NCBI RefSeq assembly: GCF_014649815.1
Contig: NZ_BMTT01000003.1
Coordinates: 310,001-374,000 of the forward strand
DNA length: 64,000 nt
Origin: Streptomyces mutabilis
Lineage (GTDB): Bacteria; Actinomycetota; Actinomycetes; Streptomycetales; Streptomycetaceae
Direction of reading: 5' to 3'
A program made the translations under genes and the position numbers. Under the pieces are notes generated by a model. The model was given only the letters and a program-made list of their open reading frames with translations, searched no databases and was not told the DNA's origin. Positions 35,135-44,107 of the stretch are shown piece by piece (within the stretch, counting starts at the first letter, position 1; each line of letters opens with the position of its first letter).

Positions 35135-35941
35135 GTGCAGTTCCGCCAACAGGCCCTCGCCAAACTCCAGTCGCCGGAGGAGCTCGACCTGCCGGTGCGT
35201 TTCGCCCGCCCGCAGGGCTGGCTGGTGCTCTCCGTGACCGTGGTCGCCATGACCGCCGCGTCCGTGTGGGCGGTGGGCGGCTCGGTGGCCTCCACGGTGA
35301 GCGCGCCCGCCGTCCTCACCCACGGCCAGGGCAGTTACCTCCTGCAGAGCCCCGTCTCCGGCCAGGTCACCGCGGTCCTCGCCCGCCAGGGGCAGCGGCT
35401 GCCCGCCGACGCCCCCGTACTGAAGGTGCGTACGAGCGAGGGTGAGACCGTGGTCCGCACGATCGACGCGGGGCGGGTCAGCGCGCTCGCCGCCACGGTC
35501 GGGCAGATCATCCAGACCGGCGCGAACGTCGCCGCCGTCGAGAAGGTCGCCCACGCCGACGACCCCCTTTACGCCACCGTCTACGTCCCCGCCGAGAACG
35601 CCGCCGCCATCCCCGCGCACGCCTCCGTCGACCTGACCGTCCAGTCGGTGCCGGCCCAGCAGTACGGCGTGCTGCACGGAGAGGTGAAGTCGGTGGACCG
35701 CTCGGCGCAGTCGGCGCAGTCCATCGCCGCGTTCCTCGGCGACAGCCAGCTCGGCGAGCAGTTCACCAAGGAGGGCAGGCCGGTGGCCGTGACGGTCCGG
35801 TTGGACACCTCGAAGTCCACGAAGAGCGGCTACGAGTGGTCGTCCGCGGACGGTCCCCCGTTCGAACTCACCTCCATGACCATGGCCACCGGTTCGATCC
35901 GGCTGGCCGACGAGCGCCCCGTCGATTGGCTGCTGCCGTGA
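35135..35941 (+). CDS. HlyD-like membrane fusion/secretion protein of the peptide exporter
   Basis: A 268-residue protein with one membrane helix (WLVLSVTVVAMTAASVWAVGG, residues 29-49) and an extracytoplasmic barrel-sandwich part. That part has SPVSGQVTAVLARQGQRLPADAPVLKV, the biotinyl-lipoyl-like signature of HlyD adaptors. It ends with a PVAVTVRLD strand. The long coiled-coil hairpin of Gram-negative HlyD is lacking, as in actinobacterial NHLM-type secretion proteins. The GTG start at 35135 has a weak ribosome site. It overlaps the following C39 ABC gene by four bases (GTGA). Confidence 0.8.
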   Translation: MQFRQQALAKLQSPEELDLPVRFARPQGWLVLSVTVVAMTAASVWAVGGSVASTVSAPAVLTHGQGSYLLQSPVSGQVTAVLARQGQRLPADAPVLKVRTSEGETVVRTIDAGRVSALAATVGQIIQTGANVAAVEKVAHADDPLYATVYVPAENAAAIPAHASVDLTVQSVPAQQYGVLHGEVKSVDRSAQSAQSIAAFLGDSQLGEQFTKEGRPVAVTVRLDTSKSTKSGYEWSSADGPPFELTSMTMATGSIRLADERPVDWLLP

Positions 35942-38160
35942 GCACCGCACAGGAGACCCGGGGCAGACGCCGCGCCGCCCCGCCGAAGCGCACAACGCCC
36001 AGCGCGCGGACGAAGACGGTGCGCACGCCGACCGTGCTCCAGATGGAGGCCGTGGAGTGCGGTGCCGCCTCGCTCGCGATGGTCCTCGCCCACTACGGCC
36101 GGCACGTCCCGCTGGAGGAGCTGCGCATCGCCTGCGGCGTCTCCCGCGACGGATCACGCGCCAGCAATCTGCTGAAGGCGGCCCGCGGTTACGGCTTCAC
36201 CGCCAAGGGCATGCAGATGGACCTGGCCGCGCTCGCCGAGGTGACGGCACCGGCCATCCTGTTCTGGGAGTTCAACCACTACGTCGTCTACGACGGCATG
36301 GGGCGCCGCTTCGGCCGCCGCGGAGTGTTCATCAACGACCCCGGCAAGGGCCGCCGTTTCGTGGCCCTGGAGGAGTTCGACGGCTCCTTCACCGGCGTCG
36401 TACTGACCATGGAGCCCGGCGAGGACTTCACCCGGGGCGGCCGCAAGCCGGGCGTGCTCGGCGCGATGCCGGCCCGGCTGCGCGGCACCGCGGGCACGCT
36501 CCCCGCCGCCCTGCTGGCGAGCCTGCTGCTGGTGGCCGTCGGCGCGGCGGTGCCCGCGCTGAGCCGCACCTACATCGACATGTTCCTCATCGGCGGGCAG
36601 ACCTCGCTGCTCGGCGTGCTGTTCGCGTCGATGGGCGCCTGCGTACTGCTCACCGTCGTGCTGACCTGGCTCCAGCAGGCGAACCTGCTGCACGGCCGCA
36701 TCATCTCCTCCACCCTCTCCAGCGCCCGCTTCCTGCGCCACCTGCTGCGGCTGCCGGTGACGTTCTTCTCCCAGCGCAGCCCGGCCGACCTGGTGCAGCG
36801 CCTCCAGTCGAACGACGCCGTCGCCGAGACCCTGGCCCGCGACCTCGCGGCGGCGGGCGTGGACGCGATCGTGGTCGTCCTGTACGCCGTGCTGCTGTAC
36901 ACGTACGACCCCCAGCTCACCTTCGTCGGGATCGGCGTGGCGCTGCTGAACATCCTCGCGATGCGGGTCGTCATCCGGCTGCGCGCGACCCGTACGGCGA
37001 AGCTGCGGGCGGACACCGCGCGGCTGACCAACACCGCGTACACCGGCCTCCAGCTGATCGAGACGATGAAGGCGACCGGCGGTGAGGACGGCTACTTCCG
37101 CAAGTGGGCGGGGCAGCACGCCACCACCCTGGAGGAGCAGCAGCGGCTCGGGGTGCCGAGCGCCTGGCTGGGCGTGGTCGCGCCGACGCTGGCGACGCTC
37201 AACAGCGGGCTGATCCTGTGGATCGGCGGCATGCGGGCCGTCGAGGGCCACATCTCGGTCGGTCTGCTGGTCGCCTTCCAGGCGCTGGTGGTCCGCTTCA
37301 CGGCTCCGCTGACCCGGCTGAACGGAGTCGCGGGCCGCATCCAGGACTTCGCGGCCGACGTGGCCCGGCTCAAGGACGTGGAGAACTTCCGCACCGACCC
37401 GCTGTACGACCGGCCGGGCGGCACCGACTCCACCCGGCGGCTGCACGGCCACGTCGAGCTGCAGAACGTCTCCTTCGGCTACAACCCCCTCGACAAGCCC
37501 CTGCTCACCGGCTTCGACCTGACCGTCGGACCCGGGCAGCAGATGGCGCTGGTCGGCGGGTCGGGCAGCGGCAAGTCCACGGTGTCCCGGCTGATCTCCG
37601 GCCTGTACGCCCCGTGGGACGGCGTCATCCGCATCGACGGTCAGCGGCTGGAGGACATCCCGCGCGGAGCGCTGGCGTCCTCCGTGTCCTTCGTCGACCA
37701 GGACGTGTTCCTCTTCGAGGGCACCGTGCGTGACAACGTGGCGCTGTGGGACCCGTCGGTCCCCGACGACGCAGTGGTGGAGGCGCTCAAGGACGCGGCC
37801 CTCCACGACGTGGTGATGCGCCGGCCGGGCGGCATCCACAGCCGGGTCGAGCAGGACGGCCGCAACTTCTCCGGCGGGCAGCGCCAGCGCCTGGAGATCG
37901 CGCGGGCCCTGGTGCGCCGGCCGAGCATCCTCGTCCTCGACGAGGTGACCAGCGCCCTGGACGCGGAGACCGAGCTGGTGGTCATGGACAACCTGCGCCG
38001 GCGAGGCTGCGCCTGTGTGGTGATCGCGCACCGGCTCAGCACCGTCCGGGACAGCGACGAGATCGTCGTGCTCCAGCACGGCACGGTCGTGGAGCGGGGC
38101 CGGCACGAGGAGCTGGTGGCGCACGGTGGCGCCTACGCGGCCCTGGTCAGGGAGCGTTGA
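35938..38160 (+). CDS. Peptidase-containing ABC transporter (C39, NHLM ABC1 type)
   Basis: A 740-residue transporter. An N-terminal C39 peptidase (about 28-165) has Gln35 and Cys41 in LQMEAVEC, His in FNHYVVYDG and Asp in INDPGKG, so the catalytic set is complete and it should cleave after Gly-Gly. Six membrane helices follow (about 190-470). The ATPase domain has Walker A GGSGSGKST, signature FSGGQRQ and Walker B ILVLDEVTSALD. The GTG start overlaps the HlyD-like stop by four bases. It would cleave the leader of the precursor at 34820 and export the core peptide. Confidence 0.9.
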   Translation: MSTAQETRGRRRAAPPKRTTPSARTKTVRTPTVLQMEAVECGAASLAMVLAHYGRHVPLEELRIACGVSRDGSRASNLLKAARGYGFTAKGMQMDLAALAEVTAPAILFWEFNHYVVYDGMGRRFGRRGVFINDPGKGRRFVALEEFDGSFTGVVLTMEPGEDFTRGGRKPGVLGAMPARLRGTAGTLPAALLASLLLVAVGAAVPALSRTYIDMFLIGGQTSLLGVLFASMGACVLLTVVLTWLQQANLLHGRIISSTLSSARFLRHLLRLPVTFFSQRSPADLVQRLQSNDAVAETLARDLAAAGVDAIVVVLYAVLLYTYDPQLTFVGIGVALLNILAMRVVIRLRATRTAKLRADTARLTNTAYTGLQLIETMKATGGEDGYFRKWAGQHATTLEEQQRLGVPSAWLGVVAPTLATLNSGLILWIGGMRAVEGHISVGLLVAFQALVVRFTAPLTRLNGVAGRIQDFAADVARLKDVENFRTDPLYDRPGGTDSTRRLHGHVELQNVSFGYNPLDKPLLTGFDLTVGPGQQMALVGGSGSGKSTVSRLISGLYAPWDGVIRIDGQRLEDIPRGALASSVSFVDQDVFLFEGTVRDNVALWDPSVPDDAVVEALKDAALHDVVMRRPGGIHSRVEQDGRNFSGGQRQRLEIARALVRRPSILVLDEVTSALDAETELVVMDNLRRRGCACVVIAHRLSTVRDSDEIVVLQHGTVVERGRHEELVAHGGAYAALVRER

Positions 38161-38161
38161 G

Positions 38162-40984
38162 ATGACGACCGTGTACGAAGGCCAGGGCGATCTCGTCCTC
38201 GGGGCGCTCGGCTCGCTGGGCACCCGCCTCGACTGCGCCGGGTTCGGCCGCCTGGACCTGGAGGGGCCGCAGGTGCTGTGGCTGGTGGCGTCCGGCGCGG
38301 TGGACCTGTTCGCGGTGGATGCCGAGGAGCAGGGCCAGTGGCACCACCTGGGCCGGCTGGAGGCGGGCTCGGTGCTGCTCGGGCCGGTCACCGGGCCCCA
38401 GCACACGCTGGTCGCCCGTCCGTTGCGGGACTGCGTGGTGCACCGCATCGGGCTGCGCGAGCTGTACCAGCCCGCGAGCACCCAGACCTGGTCGTACGAC
38501 GAGTACGGCCACCCGCAGTACGTACCGCCGCAGACGAGCCCCTTGGAGTACGCCCTCGCCCTGGGGGTCGGCCGCAGTCTGACCGTCCTGTTCCAGGCTC
38601 CGATGGCCACCGAGCGGGCCGCGGCACCCACGGACGACGACGTGTTCTGGATGCAGGTGCCGCCGGGCAGCGTGCAGTACGGGGCGGCGTACGGCGCCGA
38701 GGCGGCCGCCGACCTGCTGATGGACCCCGCGCTGTGGCAGAGCATGGTCGACCAGCAGTACCGGCTGCTGACCACGCTGGACCGCTGGATCGAGCAGCTG
38801 GAGCGGACGCACGAGACCCGCACGGCGGCCGGCATCAAGGCCGGTGAGGCGGTGCGCGCCCAGGCCGACCGGACGCTGCTGGCCTCCATCGGCAAGCGGT
38901 CGGGACGGCGGAGTACGGCCGCCGACGCCGACGCCACGTACGCGGCCTGCAAGCTGGTCGCCCGGGCGGCCGGAATCCCGCTCGCCGAGCCCGCCCAGAA
39001 CGGCACCGAGAGCGACCGGGTCGATCCGGTGGAACGGATCGCCGTCACCTCCCGCGTGCGCACCCGGACCGTGCGGCTGGACGGCCGCTGGTGGCGGGAC
39101 GACGTCGGACCGCTGGTCGGTCACCGGGCCCTGTCGGGGGCGCCGGTGGCGCTGCTGTGGCGGCGCGGCGGCTACGTGGCCGTCCATCCGGCGACCGGCC
39201 GGGAGACGCCGGTGGAGAAGGCGAACGCCGAGGAGTTCGAGCCCCGTGCGGTGATGTTCTACCGGCCGCTGCCCGAACGGCGGCTCAGCCCGTTGCGGCT
39301 GCTGCGGTTCTGCCTCCAGGGCACGCGCCGTGACCTGGCCGGGCTGCTGCTCGCCGGGCTGGTGACGGTGGCGCTCGGCGCGCTGGTGCCGGTCGCGACG
39401 GGCAGGGTGCTCGGCGAGTTCGTGCCGAAGGCCCAGACGGAACTGATCGTTCAGGTGTGTCTCGCGGTGATGCTGAGCAGTGTCGTCGCGGCGGCCTTCA
39501 TGCTGATGCAGAACCTCACCATCCTGCGGCTCGAGGGCCGGATCGAGGCGACCCTCCAGCCAGCCGTCTGGGACCGGCTGCTGCGGCTGCCGACGAAGTT
39601 CTTCACCGAGCGCTCCACCGGTGAACTGGCGAGCGCGGCGATGGGCATCAGCGCGATCCGCAGGCTGCTGGCGGGTGTCGGGCCGACGGTGGCCCAGTCG
39701 GTGACCGTCGGGGCGATGAACCTGGGGCTGCTGCTCTGGTACAGCGTGCCGATGGCGCTCGCCGCGATCGGCATGCTGGTGGTCGTGGCCGCGGTGTTCC
39801 TGGGGCTCGGGCTGTGGCAGGTGCGCTGGCAGCGGCGGCTGGTCCGGCTGACCAACAAGCTGAACAACCAGGCGTTCCAGACGCTGCGCGGACTGCCCAA
39901 GCTGCGGGTGGCCGCGGCCGAGAACTACGCGTACGCGGCGTGGGCGGAGCAGTTCGCGCGCAGCCGTGAGCTCCAGCAGCGGGCGGGGCGGGTCAAGAAC
40001 TTGAACGCGGTGCTGGGCGCGGTGTACCTGCCGCTGTGCACCCTGCTGATGTTCATGCTGCTGGCCGGTCCCGCGCGCGGTTCGATGTCGGCGGCCGAAT
40101 TCCTGACGTTCAACGCGTCGGTGACGATGCTGCTGACCTCGGTCACCCAGCTGACCGGCGCGTTCGTGTCGGCGGTGGCCGCGCTGCCGCTGTTCGAGGA
40201 GATCAGGCCGGTCCTGGACGCCACCCCCGAGGTGCGCACGGCCAGCACCCGGCCGGGGCCGCTGTCGGGGGCGATCGAGGCGCGGCGGCTGTCGTTCCGT
40301 TACACCGACGACGGTCCGCTGGTGCTGGACGACGTCTCCTTCGACGTGCGGCCGGGCGAGTTCGTCGCGGTCGTCGGCCCCAGCGGCTGCGGCAAGTCGA
40401 CGCTGCTGCGGCTGCTGATCGGCTTCGACCGGCCGCTGTCGGGCAGCGTCCTGTACGACGGCCAGGACCTGGCCGCGCTCGACCAGTCGGCGGTGCGCCG
40501 GCAGTGCGGGGTGGTGCTCCAGCACGCGCAGCCGTTCACCGGTTCGATCCTGGACGTCATCTGCGGGACCGAGCCGTACACGCCGGAGGAGGCGATGGCG
40601 GCGGCGGAGATGGCGGGCCTCGCCGAGGACATCAAGCGGATGCCGATGGGCCTGCACACCATCGTCTCGGGCAGCGGCGCGGTCTCCGGGGGCCAGCGGC
40701 AGCGGCTGATGATCGCGCAGGCGCTGATCCGCCGGCCGCGCGTCCTCTTCTTCGACGAGGCGACCAGCGCCCTGGACAACGAGACGCAGCGCCGGGTGAT
40801 CGAGTCGACCAAGGCGCTCAACGCCACCCGCGTGGTGATCGCGCACCGCCTGTCCACGGTGCTGGACGCCGACCGCGTGATCGTGATGGAGGACGGCAAG
40901 GTCGCCCAGCAGGGCCCGCCGGCCGAGCTGCTCGCCGACACGGGCGGCCGGCTGCACGAGCTGGTACGGCGGCAGCTGGCCTGA
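38162..40984 (+). CDS. Second ABC transporter with N-terminal extension (NHLM ABC2 type)
   Basis: A 940-residue protein. The first 350 or so residues have no peptidase motif. They begin with a cupin/cyclic-nucleotide-like stretch (LWLVASGAVDLFAVD, LEAGSVLLGPV), then charged helices and a segment with ALLWRRGGYVAVHP. Six membrane helices (about 395-690) and an ATPase domain follow, with GPSGCGKST, VSGGQRQ and VLFFDEATSALD. This layout (peptidase lost, N-terminal extension kept) fits the second ABC protein of NHLM-type bacteriocin systems, which forms a heterodimer or acts in leader recognition. ATG 38162 overlaps the C39 gene stop by one to two bases. Confidence 0.85.
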   Translation: MTTVYEGQGDLVLGALGSLGTRLDCAGFGRLDLEGPQVLWLVASGAVDLFAVDAEEQGQWHHLGRLEAGSVLLGPVTGPQHTLVARPLRDCVVHRIGLRELYQPASTQTWSYDEYGHPQYVPPQTSPLEYALALGVGRSLTVLFQAPMATERAAAPTDDDVFWMQVPPGSVQYGAAYGAEAAADLLMDPALWQSMVDQQYRLLTTLDRWIEQLERTHETRTAAGIKAGEAVRAQADRTLLASIGKRSGRRSTAADADATYAACKLVARAAGIPLAEPAQNGTESDRVDPVERIAVTSRVRTRTVRLDGRWWRDDVGPLVGHRALSGAPVALLWRRGGYVAVHPATGRETPVEKANAEEFEPRAVMFYRPLPERRLSPLRLLRFCLQGTRRDLAGLLLAGLVTVALGALVPVATGRVLGEFVPKAQTELIVQVCLAVMLSSVVAAAFMLMQNLTILRLEGRIEATLQPAVWDRLLRLPTKFFTERSTGELASAAMGISAIRRLLAGVGPTVAQSVTVGAMNLGLLLWYSVPMALAAIGMLVVVAAVFLGLGLWQVRWQRRLVRLTNKLNNQAFQTLRGLPKLRVAAAENYAYAAWAEQFARSRELQQRAGRVKNLNAVLGAVYLPLCTLLMFMLLAGPARGSMSAAEFLTFNASVTMLLTSVTQLTGAFVSAVAALPLFEEIRPVLDATPEVRTASTRPGPLSGAIEARRLSFRYTDDGPLVLDDVSFDVRPGEFVAVVGPSGCGKSTLLRLLIGFDRPLSGSVLYDGQDLAALDQSAVRRQCGVVLQHAQPFTGSILDVICGTEPYTPEEAMAAAEMAGLAEDIKRMPMGLHTIVSGSGAVSGGQRQRLMIAQALIRRPRVLFFDEATSALDNETQRRVIESTKALNATRVVIAHRLSTVLDADRVIVMEDGKVAQQGPPAELLADTGGRLHELVRRQLA

Positions 40985-40999
40985 CCGGGGCGTGAGTTT

Positions 41000-41016
41000 C
41001 CGGCCGTACCGGCCGG
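41000..41016. terminator. Hairpin after the peptide-export operon
   Basis: CCGGCCG (41000-41006), TAC, CGGCCGG (41010-41016) forms a perfect 7-bp stem between the second ABC gene and the Ppx/GppA gene. No T-run is present, so it is a possible terminator only. Confidence 0.4.
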
Positions 41017-41057
41017 GTCGGCCCTTGGAACGGCCGGAAATGGGTACCTGCGACTTC

Positions 41058-42071
41058 ATGCGTATCAGCGTGGTGGATGTGGGGTCGAACACGGTCCGGC
41101 TCATGGTGGCGGACGCGGAGGGCGGGGTGCCGCTGCCGGTCCACACCGCGAAGTGGCGGCTGCGGCTGTCCGAGCAGGTCAAGCCCGGTGATCCGGTCCC
41201 CGAGGAGGCCGTGGAGCGGCTTGTCGGGGCGGTCGAGGGCGCGAGCAGGACCGCGGCCCGGTGGGGAGCCGCCGGCCCGCTGGCCTTCGCGACGGCCGTG
41301 GTGCGTGCGGCACCCAACCGCCGGGAGGTGCTGTGCACCGTCCGCGACCGTACGGGCGTCGCTTTGTGCACCCTGCCGGGCGAGGTGGAGGCGGAGCTGA
41401 CGTTCCTGGGGGCCCGGCGCTGGATGGGCTGGCGGTCCGGGCCCCTCGCGCTGCTCGACATAGGCGGCGGCTCGCTGGAGATCGCCTTCGGCCGCGGCCG
41501 GCTGCCCGACTTCGTCGCCTCGTTGCCGCTCGGCGCGGCCCGGCTGACCCACGAGTTCCTCGCGGGCGGCGCGGACGCGCCGGCCCCTGAGCAGGTCAGG
41601 GCGCTGCGCCGCAAGGTCCGTCATCAGCTGCGGGACGTCGCGGCGCGGATCCGCTGGGAGGGACCGCGCACCGCGGTGGCGACCTCGCGGACCTTCCAGC
41701 AGTTGGGCCGGCTGTGCGGGGCGCCGCCGGGGCGGCACGGTCCGTTCGTGGAGCGGCGGATGCTCTGCTCGGACCTGGGTGAGGCGGCCGACCGCCTCGC
41801 CGCGCTGACCGCCGACGAGCGGACCCGGCTGCCGGGCATCTCTGCGCCGCGCGCGGCGCAGAGCCTGGCCGGGGCGGTGGTCGGGCACACCGCGATGAAG
41901 CTGACCGGCCTGGAGTCGGTCACGCTCTGCCCCTGGGCGATCCGCGAGGGCGTCCTGCTCCGTCACATCGAGGACGGCCCGTCCTGGTGGGCTGAGGTCA
42001 TCCGCCACAACGACGAGGCGACCGCCCCGGCCGCCCCGGTGCCCCTGCGCATCGCGGGCACGTCGAGCTGA
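41058..42071 (+). CDS. Ppx/GppA family exopolyphosphatase / guanosine pentaphosphatase
   Basis: A 337-residue ASKHA-fold phosphatase. The N-terminal nucleotide-binding motif VVDVGSNTVRLMV and the second motif LLDIGGGSLEIAFG near residue 138 are complete. An acidic Glu suitable as catalytic base (GEVEAELTFLGA) is present near 112. Family members degrade polyphosphate or convert pppGpp to ppGpp. ATG 41058 is chosen since the family start (MRISVVDVG) begins there; ATG 41040 is also in frame. A 73-bp gap with a hairpin separates it from the peptide-export operon, so linkage is not certain. Confidence 0.9.
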   Translation: MRISVVDVGSNTVRLMVADAEGGVPLPVHTAKWRLRLSEQVKPGDPVPEEAVERLVGAVEGASRTAARWGAAGPLAFATAVVRAAPNRREVLCTVRDRTGVALCTLPGEVEAELTFLGARRWMGWRSGPLALLDIGGGSLEIAFGRGRLPDFVASLPLGAARLTHEFLAGGADAPAPEQVRALRRKVRHQLRDVAARIRWEGPRTAVATSRTFQQLGRLCGAPPGRHGPFVERRMLCSDLGEAADRLAALTADERTRLPGISAPRAAQSLAGAVVGHTAMKLTGLESVTLCPWAIREGVLLRHIEDGPSWWAEVIRHNDEATAPAAPVPLRIAGTSS

Positions 42072-42102
42072 CCGCGCGGGCGGACCACGCCGGCCACGCA
42101 CC

Positions 42103-42157
42103 GCACCGTACGGAGCGACCGCACCGTACGAGGAGACCCGACCGTACGAGGAGAGGA
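42103..42157. repeat. Three tandem ACCGTACG-GAG repeats before a small gene
   Basis: Three near-identical 18-19-bp units start at 42103, 42121 and 42140, each containing ACCGTACGRRGGAG-like sequence. The last unit supplies the ribosome site (GAGGAGAGGAG) of the small gene at 42165. Each unit could pair with ribosomal RNA or be a regulator-binding site. Confidence 0.65.
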
Positions 42158-42164
42158 GACACCC

Positions 42165-42344
42165 GTGTCCCGCAACGGCGATTCCGACCACAAGCAGCCC
42201 GAGACCGCCATCGAGGAGGTCCTGCGCGAGATCGAGGAGGCCAGGCCCCGTGACGCCGAGGCCGAAGAGGGCCCGCGCCGGGGCGAGGCCGGGGACGCCA
42301 CGTCACCGAACACCGGCGCCCAGAAGGACGCCGAGGGAGAGTGA
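42165..42344 (+). CDS. Small acidic hypothetical protein (59 aa)
   Basis: A 59-residue, highly acidic protein (VSRNGDSDHKQPETAIEEVLREIEEARP at the N-terminus) without Cys or membrane segment. GTG 42165 has GAGGAGAGGAG closely upstream inside the triple repeat. The stop at 42342 overlaps a GTG as GTGA for the next gene, suggesting coupling. It is likely a disordered regulatory or adaptor peptide; no family recognised. Confidence 0.6.
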   Translation: MSRNGDSDHKQPETAIEEVLREIEEARPRDAEAEEGPRRGEAGDATSPNTGAQKDAEGE

Positions 42345-43432
42345 CGCGCCACCCGGCACGAGCAGGGGTGCCACGGCGCCCCGCGGGTACTCGCGACGCC
42401 ATGGAGATCGACCGCGAAGGACCACTGCCGCCGACGGCCCGGGGCCCGCTCTCCGCGGCCGTCGGCGCGTATCTGCTGGGCACGGGCCCACTGCCGGCCA
42501 CGAAGGCCGTGGCCGGCGCGTCGCCGTACGGCGACGACCTGCAACTGACCCTGTACCAGTGCTACGAGCTGCACTACCGGGGCTTCGCCGGCGTGTCCCC
42601 CGGCCTGGAGTGGGACCCCGACCTGTTGCGTGTCCGGGCCGCTCTGGAGGACCGCTTCCTGTCCGCGCTGCGGGCCGACACCCCGGTGCACGACAGTGTG
42701 GAGGAGGCGGTCGGGGCGCTGCTCGTCGAACCCGTCGACGGGAAGGGCGTCAGCCACTTCCTGCGGGACGAGGGCGAGTGGTGGCAGCTGCGCGAGTACG
42801 CGGCCCAGCGGTCCCTGTACCACCTCAAGGAGGCCGATCCGCACGCCTGGGTGCTGCCGCGGCTGTGGGGCAGGGCGAAGGCGGCGATGGCGGCGGTGGA
42901 GTTCGACGAGTACGGCGGCGGCCGTGCCGAGCGGGTGCACGCCCGGCTGTTCGCGGACCTGATGACGGACCTGGGCCTGGACACGACGTACGGGCGGCAT
43001 CTCGACGCGGCCTCGGCCGAGTGCCTGGCCACGGTGAACATGATGTCACTGTTCGGGCTGCACCGGTCCCTGCGCGGCGCCCTGGTGGGCCATTTCGCGG
43101 CGGTCGAGATCACCTCGTCGCCCGGCTCGCGGCGACTGGCCGAGGCGATGCGCCGCACCGGGGCCGGGCCCGCGGCCGAGCACTTCTACGACGAGCACGT
43201 CGAGGCCGACGCGGTGCACGAGCAGATCGTCCGGCACGAGGTGATCGACGGCCTGCTGGAGCAGGAGCCGCACCTCGCGGGGGACGTCGCCTTCGGCATC
43301 GACGCCACCGGGTATCTGGAGGACCGCTTCGGCTCCCGGCTGCTCGCCGACTGGCGGGCCGGCCGGTCGTCCCTGCGCACGCCGCTGCCCGAGCCGTCTC
43401 GCGCGCCTTCCGGCATGTCCCATATTTCGTGA
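42341..43432 (+). CDS. Iron-containing redox enzyme family protein (heme-oxygenase-like diiron)
   Basis: A 363-residue helical protein. HLKEADPHAW near residue 160 and VEFDEYGGG near 188, plus EHVEADAVHEQIVRHEV near 287, supply the Glu/His/Asp ligands of the heme-oxygenase-like diiron oxidase superfamily. Members oxidise amino acids or fatty acids in natural product and RiPP pathways; this conserved form lies with a HemK2-like methyltransferase and a CDGSH protein in many Streptomyces. GTG 42341 is chosen because it overlaps the small gene (GTGA); ATG 42401 is the alternative. Substrate unknown. Confidence 0.8.
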   Translation: MTRHPARAGVPRRPAGTRDAMEIDREGPLPPTARGPLSAAVGAYLLGTGPLPATKAVAGASPYGDDLQLTLYQCYELHYRGFAGVSPGLEWDPDLLRVRAALEDRFLSALRADTPVHDSVEEAVGALLVEPVDGKGVSHFLRDEGEWWQLREYAAQRSLYHLKEADPHAWVLPRLWGRAKAAMAAVEFDEYGGGRAERVHARLFADLMTDLGLDTTYGRHLDAASAECLATVNMMSLFGLHRSLRGALVGHFAAVEITSSPGSRRLAEAMRRTGAGPAAEHFYDEHVEADAVHEQIVRHEVIDGLLEQEPHLAGDVAFGIDATGYLEDRFGSRLLADWRAGRSSLRTPLPEPSRAPSGMSHIS

Positions 43433-43453
43433 CGGTCGGGGTACCTGGGTTCC

Positions 43454-44107
43454 GTGAATTTCATGGTGCTACCGGGCGTCTACGCCCCTCAGGAGGACAC
43501 CGCCCTGCTGGCCGGGGCCCTGTCCGACGAGTCGCTCCCGCCGGGCGCGGCCGTACTCGACGTGGGGACCGGCACGGGCGCCCTGGCCCTGGCGGCGGCC
43601 CGGCGGGGCGGCCGGGTGACCGCGGTGGACGTGTCGTGGCGCGCGGTGTGCGCCGCCCGCGTGAACGCCGCGCGGGCCGGGGTGCGCGTCCGCGTCCGGC
43701 ACGGCAACCTCTTCACGCCCGTACGCGGCGAGACGTTCGACCTGGTGCTGGCCAATCCGCCGTACGTGCCGACGCCCGGCGCCGGCCGTCGGCCGCGCGG
43801 TGCGGCGCGGGCCTGGGACGCGGGCCACGACGGCCGGCTCGTCCTGGACCGGATCTGCCGGGAGGTTCCCGGCCTGCTGCGTCCCGGCGGTGTGCTGCTG
43901 CTGGTGCAGTCCGCCCTCAGCGATCCGGAGCGGACCGTCGGGAATCTGCGCGAGGCCGGCCTCAAGGCGGCGGTGTCCCGGCGGCAGCGGATCGCCTTCG
44001 GTCCCGTGGTGCGCGGCCGGGAACACTGGCTGCGGCAGCGCGGGCTGCTGTCCCTGGCCGACGACGAGGAGGAGCTGGTGGTCGTCCGTGCCGAACTCCT
44101 CGTCTGA
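43454..44107 (+). CDS. HemK2/MTQ2-type class I methyltransferase
   Basis: A 217-residue SAM-dependent methyltransferase. The SAM motif LDVGTGTGALAL is near residue 37, VDVSWRAV follows, and NPPYVP near residue 96 is the hallmark of N-methyltransferases acting on a glutamine or similar amide. PrmC/HemK enzymes methylate release-factor GGQ glutamine; the HemK2 subgroup has other protein targets. GTG 43454 or ATG 43463 can start it. It is 21 bp after the diiron protein and overlaps the CDGSH gene by about 20 bases, so the three form one unit. Target unknown. Confidence 0.85.
   Translation: MNFMVLPGVYAPQEDTALLAGALSDESLPPGAAVLDVGTGTGALALAAARRGGRVTAVDVSWRAVCAARVNAARAGVRVRVRHGNLFTPVRGETFDLVLANPPYVPTPGAGRRPRGAARAWDAGHDGRLVLDRICREVPGLLRPGGVLLLVQSALSDPERTVGNLREAGLKAAVSRRQRIAFGPVVRGREHWLRQRGLLSLADDEEELVVVRAELLV

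Noticed and set aside
36154-39063. Open frame of 969 codons antisense to the C39 ABC gene
   Set aside because: Same antisense effect; no recognisable domain, while the sense frame has all ABC motifs.
38147-41614. Very long open frame antisense to the second ABC gene and Ppx/GppA gene
   Set aside because: It is a GC-driven antisense frame with Arg/His/Gln-rich nonsense composition and no domain; the sense genes are clear.
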